Source of the DNA: a bacterium
GTDB lineage: Bacteria > Chlamydiota > Chlamydiia > Chlamydiales > JAFEGQ01
Assembly (NCBI GenBank): GCA_021809305.1
Contig: JAKBAF010000060.1
Location: 1-7,438, forward strand
Direction of reading: 5' to 3'
Length of the DNA: 7,438 nucleotides
Shown: piece by piece, positions 1-6,000 of the stretch
Position numbering within the stretch: the stretch's first letter is position 1
Layout: the number at the start of each line of letters is the position of its first letter
Notes under the pieces: model-generated
Database searches by the model: none
Seen by the model: the letters and a program-made list of their open reading frames with translations, nothing else
Told to the model about the DNA's origin: nothing
Made by a program: the position numbers and the translations under genes

Positions 1-2
1 GT

Positions 3-746
3 GCCTCTCTTCTTTTCAAACTCTCTCGAGGTACTGCGAAAGAGAGCAAGAGCGGAGCCGCAGAGCCCCTGCCGCTCATCGAAGCTTTTAGCTATCTGAT
101 GGCCGCCATTAGCAGCGAGACGGTGGATCCAAAATTTGGGCAGGAGATTGAAGCCTACTGGAGCCGATTTACCTTGCTACCACAAATCGAACCACTCGTT
201 AAGGGCTTAGAACAGCCCATCGGCGAGGGCTCAGTTGAGGAGCTTTTGCAAGAGGCGCAACTGCGCTGGGGTTGCGCCTCACTTGCTCTTAATAGACAAG
301 ATGTTAGCAAGCAAAAAGAGCTCGTGAGCCACTCTCTTAGACACCATGTTACCACTCAAAATGAGATCCATCTAATCGAGTTATTTGGAGAGTTGATCAA
401 TATCCTGATAGTTGGAGAAGAAGAGGTTCTCTACTCTCATAAGGAGTTCATAATTGACCTCATGGGCTGCCAAGATCTTAGTCGGCTCTATCGCAACGAC
501 CATTACTGCTTTGTAACAAGGGTCGGAGCGATCCTTGGGATATTATCTATGCGGAGCGAAAGGGTTGCCGAAGAGCTCGCAATCCCTATTTGGGAGCTCT
601 TGAAAGAGAGGTTCACCTTCGTAAATAGGCGAACAATACTTCGTGTTTGGAACCTCAATATCCCTCATACCCCCTTTCCACGTGTTAGAGAGGCTTTCGA
701 AAAAATTGCAGCTCCCTACTTAGAGGAAAGATCCTGCGAAAAATAG
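3..746 (+). CDS. Hypothetical helical protein, C-terminal part (left end cut by window)
   Basis: I do not recognise this protein. The frame ending in TAG at 744-746 is open all the way back to base 3, so the gene probably begins outside the window. The first internal ATG (99-101) would give 215 residues, but no Shine-Dalgarno sequence precedes it. The bases before it translate in frame to a plausible Ala/Ser/Glu-rich linker with codons typical of the gene. One caution is that a TGA in frame 1 (97-99) overlaps that ATG as TGATG, a pattern often seen in coupled genes, so a start at 99 cannot be excluded. The frame-1 peptide is Arg/Ser/Cys-rich and looks like a shadow. The protein looks soluble and largely alpha-helical, with alternating hydrophobic and charged heptad-like stretches (for example around FGELINILIVGEEEV). 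There is no signal peptide or clear transmembrane segment in the visible part. The superoxide dismutase gene follows after 46 bases on the same strand. Confidence 0.65.
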   Translation, partial: ASLLFKLSRGTAKESKSGAAEPLPLIEAFSYLMAAISSETVDPKFGQEIEAYWSRFTLLPQIEPLVKGLEQPIGEGSVEELLQEAQLRWGCASLALNRQDVSKQKELVSHSLRHHVTTQNEIHLIELFGELINILIVGEEEVLYSHKEFIIDLMGCQDLSRLYRNDHYCFVTRVGAILGILSMRSERVAEELAIPIWELLKERFTFVNRRTILRVWNLNIPHTPFPRVREAFEKIAAPYLEERSCEK

Positions 747-792
747 TAGGAATACGATACAAGTGAGCTAACCCCCTTTTGATGAGGTTGTA

Positions 793-1518
793 ATGCACAG
801 ATCACCCATTCTTGTGAGCTCTTTAAGTGCCGCTCTCTTGGCGCTCTCCGCCTCTTCTCTTGTGGCGCAAGAGCCTGCAGCGCAGGTCCACCAAACAGAG
901 GTTCGCCCCACGGGTCAGATCGAGTATAAAGCCAAGGACTTTAGCCACCTCTTTGGCATGCCAGGCTTTGGCGACAAGCTGCTCAAAGATCACTTCACCC
1001 TCTATGCTGGCTATGTCAAAAATACCAATCTGCTCACCTCCATCCTCAACGATCTTGCGGCAGATGGGAAGCAGCGCATGCCACCTTGGGCTGAGATCAA
1101 GCGCCGTTTTGGTTGGGAGTTTGATGGAATGCGCCTTCATGAGCTCTACTTCGAAAATCTCGGTGGCCGTGACCCCATTGCTAAGAGCTCGCCACTCTAT
1201 AAAAAGATGGTAGACCAGTGGGGCAGCTTTGATGGATGGAAAAATGACTTCTATGCCACAGGCATCATGCGAGGTATCGGCTGGGCCATCCTTTATCAGG
1301 ACAAGGAGACAGGTCAGCTCTTCAATATCTGGATTAATGAACACGACCTTGGCCACCTGGCCGGCGGCACACCTCTTCTTGCGATGGATGTCTGGGAACA
1401 CGCCTACATGCCACAATACGGTCTTGATCGCGCGGCCTATATTGAGGCCTTCTATAAGAATATCGACTGGAGAGTGGTTGAAAAACGCTATGAGAGTGCC
1501 AATCCAAAAGCGGTGTAG
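793..1518 (+). CDS. Exported Fe/Mn superoxide dismutase-like protein
   Basis: Fe/Mn superoxide dismutases convert superoxide to oxygen and hydrogen peroxide. This 241-residue protein starts at ATG 793 with a GAGG ribosome site at 784-787. It has a signal peptide: a basic start, a hydrophobic core at about residues 6-24, and possible cleavage after the Ala of LVAQEP. It should therefore act outside the cytoplasm. The C-terminal SOD domain is clear, with DVWEHAYM at 199-206 supplying two metal ligands (D199, H203) and the usual DWRVVEKRY ending. In the N-terminal helical domain, Y74 of GYVKNTN matches the conserved active-site Tyr34. However, ungapped alignment to E. coli SodA puts D66 and M113 at the other two ligand positions, with His only nearby at H67 and H116. 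NEHD at 182-185 lies where MnSODs carry the active-site Gln. It belongs to a divergent branch of the family, so dismutase activity is likely but not certain. The methyltransferase gene begins at the base after its stop. Confidence 0.87.
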   Translation: MHRSPILVSSLSAALLALSASSLVAQEPAAQVHQTEVRPTGQIEYKAKDFSHLFGMPGFGDKLLKDHFTLYAGYVKNTNLLTSILNDLAADGKQRMPPWAEIKRRFGWEFDGMRLHELYFENLGGRDPIAKSSPLYKKMVDQWGSFDGWKNDFYATGIMRGIGWAILYQDKETGQLFNIWINEHDLGHLAGGTPLLAMDVWEHAYMPQYGLDRAAYIEAFYKNIDWRVVEKRYESANPKAV

Positions 1519-2091
1519 GTGAGCTGGCTCGGCCTTGCTGCCCTCATGGCCCTTACAGCTGGGGCCACCTTCCTGACACTCGGCTACGCCCTCTTCTTGG
1601 GTATTGGCCCGCTACCTACCTCTCGAAAGGTGGCACGAGAGGTGGTTCAGCTTCTTCCAGCTGATATGAAGAGGTTCTATGAGCTCGGCTCGGGAATTGG
1701 AGCCATGGCTCTCCTTGTTGCCCGGCAGAGGCCGAGTTGCGAAGTTATCGCCTGTGAGCTCTCGCCCGTGCCCTACCTTATCTCTAAGCTCCGCAAAGCA
1801 CTTGGTAGCTATCCCAATTTGACCCTCACAAGAGAGGACATCTTCACTCTTCCACTGGCATCAGAGTCTCTTCTCTTTTGCTACCTCTACCCCGGCGCTA
1901 TGGAAAAGCTCAAGGAGAGGCTTACTACCCATGATTCCCCTCCCCTTTCTATTCTAACTCACACCTTTGCCATTCACGGATGGTCACCATCAAAGGTTGT
2001 ATACGCAACCGATCTCTACAGAACGCCAATCTACCTCTACCAAACCCACCAAGGACAGACACAACCATCAAGTACAATATCGACGTTGTGA
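1519..2091 (+). CDS. Membrane-anchored class I SAM-dependent methyltransferase
   Basis: A 190-residue protein that starts with GTG directly after the TAG of the SOD gene (zero spacing) and has no strong ribosome site of its own, so translational coupling to SOD is likely. Residues about 4-30 form one hydrophobic membrane segment. After it comes a compact Rossmann methyltransferase core: motif I FYELGSGIGA (53-62) for SAM binding, an acidic strand end VIACELSP with E80 for the ribose, and D107 in REDIF for the adenine side. Overall order (N-terminal membrane helix, motif I with ELGSG, then a hydrophobic strand followed by HTFAIHGW and a terminal TPIYLY strand) resembles the FAM173/ATPSCKMT group of small membrane protein-lysine methyltransferases. 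That comparison is from memory and the substrate is unknown. The last 15 or so residues lie beyond the fold and overlap the convergent lipoprotein gene by 55 bases. Confidence 0.78.
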   Translation: MSWLGLAALMALTAGATFLTLGYALFLGIGPLPTSRKVAREVVQLLPADMKRFYELGSGIGAMALLVARQRPSCEVIACELSPVPYLISKLRKALGSYPNLTLTREDIFTLPLASESLLFCYLYPGAMEKLKERLTTHDSPPLSILTHTFAIHGWSPSKVVYATDLYRTPIYLYQTHQGQTQPSSTISTL

Positions 2092-3122
2092 CAGGTCGCC
2101 TCCACAACGATATCGAGGTAGGTGTCGGTCTTGCCATACGCTGGATTGATATAGGCATTGCTCGACCAGGTCTTATGCAAGCCAACAGCGCAGATACTAG
2201 CGCAGGAGTGGTGGACCTTTACAGAGACCCCAAGACCTCCTGGAACTCGGAGCCTGAGGTCTCCACATGTCGCCACAATCCTAATTTGGGTGATGCGATC
2301 CCACCGACCCGTGAGATCGACCTCCATGTCTCCTCCAAGAGAGCCGACCTCCAGCTGATTCAGCCTCGGGTAGACGCCTGATAGGGCAATGGCTACATCA
2401 CCCTTAGCCGAGGTCGCATTAAGGGAGGTAAGCTCAGGATATTCACCGTCAAGAACAAGACTGACAGAGCCTCGGCGATGTGAGATGTCAATCGAATTTA
2501 AATAGGGGTGGTACCCGGGAATCCTCACAAGTGTCGCACCGGCCATTGCGTTGACCTTTAAATCGGTCAGCGGGACATTTTCGAAGTTAAGATCGCTAAG
2601 ACCTCCTGCCGACTCGATCTTCACCTCCATAGGGATGCGATCGCTAAGCTTAAGCTCGTAGCTACCATCACGGCCCATACCGAGAAGCTCGACAATGCGC
2701 TGATGGCCCACATTCCGATAGTGAAAATGGGGGGCAGGCTCCCTTTGGTTATACTCAAAGTCGGCGCTAACAAGATCCGAGCTGCCACCCGCTATTGAGA
2801 GCATTCCTCGTTTAATATTGGCCAGAAGTAGACCGGACTCTGCCGTATCACTTGGAATGTAGTCCTCTGTTTGGACAAGAGAGTCCAGTGCGCAGGCTTG
2901 CCCTAGGTAGTAGCCGCGATCGTATGCGCCATAGGCATCCCGCTCAACCTCTCGCGCAACAGCTCGTGTCCGCGGCTCCTCTCTCTCAGCCAATGCCACT
3001 TGAGTTGTGCCGCTCTGGAGGGCAGCCATTTGCGATGCGCGATAGCGCCCTCTTTGGCAGCCAACTGTTAGAAGCGCCGCCATAATGAATAGGGTCGAAA
3101 GCCAACATAAACGCCTGCTCAT
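2037..3122 (-). CDS. Toast_rack/DUF2154-type lipoprotein with tandem 23-residue repeats
   Basis: A 361-residue protein starting at the ATG whose complement is 3120-3122, with a GGAGAG ribosome site at 3126-3131. The N-terminus is a lipoprotein signal (MSRRL, hydrophobic core, LLTVGC), so Cys22 is the probable lipidation site. A low-complexity, partly charged linker (23-70) leads into a domain with the look of the Toast_rack N-terminal family: GMLSIAGGSSDL at 106-117, a SADFEYN strand at 119-125 and ELKLSDRIPMEVKIES at 156-171. From residue 195 the chain consists of repeats with Gly exactly every 23 residues (195, 218, 241, 264, 287), each Gly-x-(hydrophobic)-x-(hydrophobic) then Gly/Tyr-Pro turn and Leu-x-x-Leu strand. 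A typical toast_rack end follows, with YINPAYGKTD (about 325-334). The C-terminal part carries six or so Cys residues, so disulphides are possible. The fold should be a beta roll or solenoid on the membrane surface, and its function is unknown. The gene is divergent from the F-box gene. Confidence 0.72.
   Translation of the reverse strand: MSRRLCWLSTLFIMAALLTVGCQRGRYRASQMAALQSGTTQVALAEREEPRTRAVAREVERDAYGAYDRGYYLGQACALDSLVQTEDYIPSDTAESGLLLANIKRGMLSIAGGSSDLVSADFEYNQREPAPHFHYRNVGHQRIVELLGMGRDGSYELKLSDRIPMEVKIESAGGLSDLNFENVPLTDLKVNAMAGATLVRIPGYHPYLNSIDISHRRGSVSLVLDGEYPELTSLNATSAKGDVAIALSGVYPRLNQLEVGSLGGDMEVDLTGRWDRITQIRIVATCGDLRLRVPGGLGVSVKVHHSCASICAVGLHKTWSSNAYINPAYGKTDTYLDIVVEATCHNVDIVLDGCVCPWWVW
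2265..2540 (-). repeat. Four tandem 69-base units encoding 23-residue beta repeats
   Basis: Within the lipoprotein, residues 195-286 divide into four units of exactly 23 residues, beginning GATLVRIPGY, GSVSLVLDGE, GDVAIALSGV and GDMEVDLTGR. A fifth, less regular unit begins GDLRLRVPGG at residue 287. The consensus is roughly G-D-hydrophobic-x-hydrophobic-x-L-x-G-x-Y/W-P-x-L-x-x-L-x-hydrophobic. The repeat is clear in protein but not in DNA, so the units are old duplications kept for structure rather than a recent array. Confidence 0.75.
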
Positions 3123-3157
3123 CTTCTCTCCAAAAAATAGCCAGATTTAGCAGATCC

Positions 3158-3186
3158 ACAGTAAGTTGATCTCCCTTTTGCCGCAA
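3158..3186 (-). promoter_or_regulatory. Candidate promoter for the lipoprotein gene
   Basis: Read on the minus strand, TTGCGG (3186-3181) is followed after 17 bases by TACTGT (3163-3158). Each matches the sigma-70 consensus at only three of six positions, but these include the TTG of the -35 and the TA...T of the -10, and spacing is ideal. The -35 box overlaps the -35 box of the opposite promoter. No experimental support is visible. Confidence 0.25.
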
Positions 3187-3205
3187 TGGCTGGATGAGAT
3201 ATGAT
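3178..3205 (+). promoter_or_regulatory. Candidate sigma-70 promoter for the F-box gene
   Basis: TTGCCG (3178-3183, four of six matches), 16 bases, then TATGAT (3200-3205, five of six). Transcription would begin near 3212. This decides the start of the next gene: the first in-frame ATG (3201) lies inside the -10 box and has no good ribosome site. The second ATG (3237) follows AGGCAGG (3224-3230) at normal spacing and would give a leader of about 25 bases. Confidence 0.45.
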
Positions 3206-3236
3206 TCCAATATCAAATCAAAAAGGCAGGCTTGAT

Positions 3237-4820
3237 ATGGAAGCATCAGCTATAGCCCCTCCTGAGAACTCTCTCAAAGTCCTAGTTAGAGCCTTCGAAT
3301 GGAGCTCTGCTGAAAAACGAGCCATCATGCAAGTCTGTCGCCTCTGGCATGAAGCTGTTGTGACCCTCCATGGCTCTCCAAGACAAGAAGCGCTACGCAT
3401 TGGCCTCTTCAAGCCATGGGAGGTCTCTTTAGCTTCCCTTGGTGATGACAACGCTCTGCTTAAGCGGCGAGAGCTAGGTAGATCCGGGGCCATTATAGGC
3501 CTTCTAGAGGATAACTCTATTGTAGTGTGGGAGCCGAGCGGTGAGGCTCGTCATCTAAGGGAAAAGGAGGAAGGTCGCGTAATGCCATTGGGTAATCTAC
3601 CCATCACAGGACTAATCGGGACCCGCGATGGCCACCTGATTGCCAGGTCCCCATCGGGAAAGATCTCTTGTATGGACCAAATGGGAACCTCCGTTTGGTG
3701 CCATCAAAGCGTGATCAAAAATGGGCCCTTCTTGTGCCTTACTATGAAAAATGGCAGGGAACTCTTTGTCTCAACACCAAGACGTGGACAGATTGGCCTC
3801 TTCGATTTGGAATCAGGGTCGGAGTTAGCAGCCTCTTCAATCGACACCAATTTATTTACAGCTGGTGTGCGCTATACGCCTTTTGCAAGAGCTGGCGGTG
3901 CTGGCCTCTTGGTCACGCCAGGTGATAACGCTCTCCCTCCGCTCGTTATGCACTATGCAATGGAGGAAGCGCAAGTTGCAGCCTCTACTGGGCCTCTATC
4001 TCGGGGTCTCATCGGAGATAACTGGTCAGTTTGCTCCATTGCTGATCGTGACTATGTCGCTCACTGCACGAATCAGCTAGAGATCGATCTCTATGGACAT
4101 GCCACCTCCACAGGAAGTGTCTTTAGGAAGAACTACGGCCGTCAGATCGTCTCTTGGGCTGCACAGTCGATTTCGAGCCATCTCTTTGTTGCCTGCGCTG
4201 TGAAGAAGAGAGATGGGGGAGGGCAAGAGATCGACCTCCTTAGTCTAGCACCGGAGGTGGAAGGCAAAGGAGTTTTGCAGGTGGCGCGTACACAACGTAT
4301 CTCTCCCTCCTCCCAGGTGCAGCAGCTCCTTTTCATCAAGAGCCGCTTTAGCGATGCTCCCCCTCTTCTCTTGGGGCTACTTGGCGAAGGGGGCGCTCCG
4401 CGAACGCTCGTCACTTGGAACTATCTCCATAAAGATAACCCAGAAACTGAAATCTGCTCATTGCCGCCCATTGGCAAATGGCACGTTCAGCTTCTCGATG
4501 AAGAGCAAGAGGCATTTAATCTCATTGTCTATGTAGAGGGAGAGGGGACTCTTCATACCATCGATTGGCCAGAGTCAGATGAGTGCTGCGAGGCAGACGA
4601 AGAGGATCAGATTGCCCCCTTAGAAGAGTCTTCGGAACCAGCAAAGCCTGAAGGAGTAAAGGAGGCGATTAAGGGAGAATGGAAGCTCTCTGATGCGGCA
4701 CGAAATTTTCGCTTTCTTCGCAACAAAGTCGGCCTACCTGGTGATCGATCAGCTACGGCGCCAAACCTGAATCTACCCAAAATGCGACATCACGGCACGG
4801 CCAATAAAAAGGATGGCTAA
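3237..4820 (+). CDS. F-box-like protein with probable beta-propeller body
   Basis: A 527-residue protein from ATG 3237 (539 residues if the upstream ATG 3201 were used, which is less likely because that codon lies in the candidate -10 box). Residues about 12-48 match the F-box pattern: a hydrophobic Leu/Phe helix (SLKVLVRAFEW), then the signature VCRLWHEAV with Cys34 and Trp37. The usual leading Leu-Pro is absent. F-boxes bind eukaryotic Skp1 to join ubiquitin ligases and are found in bacteria mainly as secreted effectors of intracellular species. The rest (about 70-440) is beta-rich with WD/PQQ-like blade sequences, for example GLLEDNSIVVWEPSGE and LFVSTPRRGQIGLFDLESG, suggesting a substrate-binding propeller. 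An acidic stretch (about 446-470) and a basic, disordered-looking tail follow. No signal peptide is present, as expected for a type III effector. The F-box call is moderately sure and the propeller call is tentative. Confidence 0.62.
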   Translation: MEASAIAPPENSLKVLVRAFEWSSAEKRAIMQVCRLWHEAVVTLHGSPRQEALRIGLFKPWEVSLASLGDDNALLKRRELGRSGAIIGLLEDNSIVVWEPSGEARHLREKEEGRVMPLGNLPITGLIGTRDGHLIARSPSGKISCMDQMGTSVWCHQSVIKNGPFLCLTMKNGRELFVSTPRRGQIGLFDLESGSELAASSIDTNLFTAGVRYTPFARAGGAGLLVTPGDNALPPLVMHYAMEEAQVAASTGPLSRGLIGDNWSVCSIADRDYVAHCTNQLEIDLYGHATSTGSVFRKNYGRQIVSWAAQSISSHLFVACAVKKRDGGGQEIDLLSLAPEVEGKGVLQVARTQRISPSSQVQQLLFIKSRFSDAPPLLLGLLGEGGAPRTLVTWNYLHKDNPETEICSLPPIGKWHVQLLDEEQEAFNLIVYVEGEGTLHTIDWPESDECCEADEEDQIAPLEESSEPAKPEGVKEAIKGEWKLSDAARNFRFLRNKVGLPGDRSATAPNLNLPKMRHHGTANKKDG

Positions 4821-4882
4821 AACTCCTTAGATTTAGTAGCCCTCTAAGAGGGAGCGATGGGGTAGAAATCCTGTACCCTTAG

Positions 4883-5051
4883 GCAAGCATAATGTTGCAC
4901 ACAATCATCGCTCGATAGGTGGGTAGCGACTCCGGGACGCAAAGGATCTTCTTTTCAAAGGAGGAAAAGGTCTCGTAAGAAGGAGATCGACCCCATTGAA
5001 GAGGCGGCGCAAGCCTCTCCTATATGCCAGATCAAAACCCTGCACAGATAA
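4883..5051 (+). pseudogene. Decayed C-terminal fragment of the same family as the fragment at 6001-6372
   Basis: No intact gene is present here, but 4910-4975 translates as AR-stop-VGSDSGTQRIFFSKEEKVS. This closely matches the end of the downstream fragment (ARHVGSDSRLQRIFFLKEEKIS). The copy is broken twice: TAG at 4916-4918 replaces a CAT (His) codon of the other copy, and TAA at 4976-4978 falls within an apparent four-base insertion (TAAG). Removing those four bases restores SKEIDP, as in SKEI of the other copy, and leaves an open frame to TAA 5049-5051. Upstream of about 4900 similarity fades and a TAG (4880-4882) closes the frame. Most base differences in the matched part fall at third codon positions, so the copies diverged as working genes before this one decayed. 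Function of the family is unknown. Confidence 0.6.
4910..4975 (+). repeat. 66-base imperfect direct repeat, left copy
   Basis: Aligned without gaps to 6295-6360, 51 of 66 bases agree (77 %). The match continues for a few more bases after a four-base gap (AAGGAGAT...CCCC in both). The two copies bracket the Rpn-type gene in direct orientation. Because they differ mostly at synonymous sites, they are better read as relics of paralogous genes than as target-site or element-end repeats. Confidence 0.7.
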
Positions 5052-5099
5052 TGGCTTTGCTGTGTTAAACTTCCCTTAAAACAAAGACAGGAACCTTCT

Positions 5100-5987
5100 A
5101 TGGTGCTTGGTAAATTTCTAGATCCAAAAAACGATGTTGCTTTTAAGCGCGTTTTTGGCAGGGAGAAAAATAAAGACATTCTTATTCACTTCCTGAACGA
5201 TATGATCGATTTTAGAGGAGGTTCACCTATTACGGAGATCTCCTTTCTCCAGACCGTTCAGGATCCCGAGATTGCCGCGAAAAAACAGAGTATCGTCGAT
5301 GTGCTCTGTAAAGACGCAAAGGGAGATCAGTATATTGTTGAGATGCAGGTTGCTAAAACCGACGGTTTTGAAAAGAGAGCGCAGTATTATGCTGCAAAAG
5401 CCTACACAAGCCAGCTCAATAGCGGCGAAGAGTACCATCTTCTTAAGGAGATCATCTTTCTAGCCATTGTCGGCTTTGTCATGTTCCCCGATAAAGCTGC
5501 CTATAAATCCGATCATGAAGTTCTGGATCGCGTAACGCACGATAAGGATTTAAAGGATTTTTCCTTTACCTTCCTAGAATTGCCAAAATTTAAGAAAAGC
5601 TTAAGTGAGCTTTCCACTTCGGTAGAAAAGTGGACCTACTTCTTTAAATATGCTCAAGAGGTCCGAGACAAGGATCTCGATCAACTCAGCGGAACAGACC
5701 TCTTCATTCGCAAAGCGTACGAAGAGCTCGATCGCCACTACTGGACTCAGGAAGAGCTGGACTCCTATGAACGCTCCGTAAAAGAAGAGCGGGACGCTAA
5801 AGCCATTCTCAGGGCTAGCTTCAAGGATGGCATCGCTCAAGGTAAAGCAGAAGGTAAGATAGAGGGCTTAATACAGGTAGCAACACAGTTGCTGGCGCGA
5901 GGTATAAGCCCAGAAGAGGTGGCGTCGATCACTACGCTCGATCTTGCTACGATCCGTGCGATCGAGACCAAGGTTCTTTCTCCTTAG
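5100..5987 (+). CDS. Rpn / PD-(D/E)XK nuclease family protein
   Basis: A 295-residue protein from ATG 5100 with AGGA at 5089-5092 as ribosome site. It matches the Rpn/PDDEXK_2 family, often labelled 'PD-(D/E)XK nuclease family transposase', whose characterised members are DNA nucleases that promote recombination or act in phage defence. The N-terminal FLDPKNDVAFKRVFG (6-20) and NKDILIHFLND (24-34) are family hallmarks. The catalytic core is visible as D67 in SIVDV and E81-x-Q83 in IVEMQ. RAQYYAAKAYTSQL and LELPKFKK follow at the usual positions. The C-terminus is the usual charged helix with short Gly-Lys/Glu repeats (GIAQGKAEGKIEG) and a small helical end domain (residues about 263-291). Length and motifs are complete, so it is probably functional. 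It lies between two fragments of another gene family and its stop is only about 13 bases before the right fragment becomes readable, which suggests insertion or recombination here. Confidence 0.88.
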   Translation: MVLGKFLDPKNDVAFKRVFGREKNKDILIHFLNDMIDFRGGSPITEISFLQTVQDPEIAAKKQSIVDVLCKDAKGDQYIVEMQVAKTDGFEKRAQYYAAKAYTSQLNSGEEYHLLKEIIFLAIVGFVMFPDKAAYKSDHEVLDRVTHDKDLKDFSFTFLELPKFKKSLSELSTSVEKWTYFFKYAQEVRDKDLDQLSGTDLFIRKAYEELDRHYWTQEELDSYERSVKEERDAKAILRASFKDGIAQGKAEGKIEGLIQVATQLLARGISPEEVASITTLDLATIRAIETKVLSP

Positions 5988-6000
5988 TCGGCTGCCTTAA

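Noticed and set aside
823..1416. Long open frame on the minus strand opposite the SOD gene
   Set aside because: It is fully antisense to a well-supported SOD gene, with no recognisable protein features or ribosome site. It is a shadow of biased codon use.
1995..2010. Hairpin GGTTG-6-CAACC downstream of the lipoprotein gene as its terminator on the minus strand
   Set aside because: Short stem, only a TTT after it, and it lies inside the methyltransferase coding region.
1980..2381. Plus-strand open frame opposite the lipoprotein gene
   Set aside because: Its composition is shadow-like and it overlaps two better genes, with no start signal.
4840..4878. Two small hairpins after the F-box gene (CCCTC-TAA-GAGGG and GGGTA-9 bases-TACCC) as a terminator
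   Set aside because: Stems of five pairs with no following T tract. Not enough for an intrinsic terminator.
5043..5064. Inverted repeat CACAG-12-CTGTG upstream of the Rpn gene as an operator or transposon end
   Set aside because: Only five matched pairs with no copy on the other side of the gene and no recognisable promoter around it.
5760..5987. Internal start giving a short C-terminal Rpn product (as described for some Rpn genes)
   Set aside because: No in-frame ATG in the C-terminal segment. Only TTG/CTG/GTG codons with weak ribosome sites are present.
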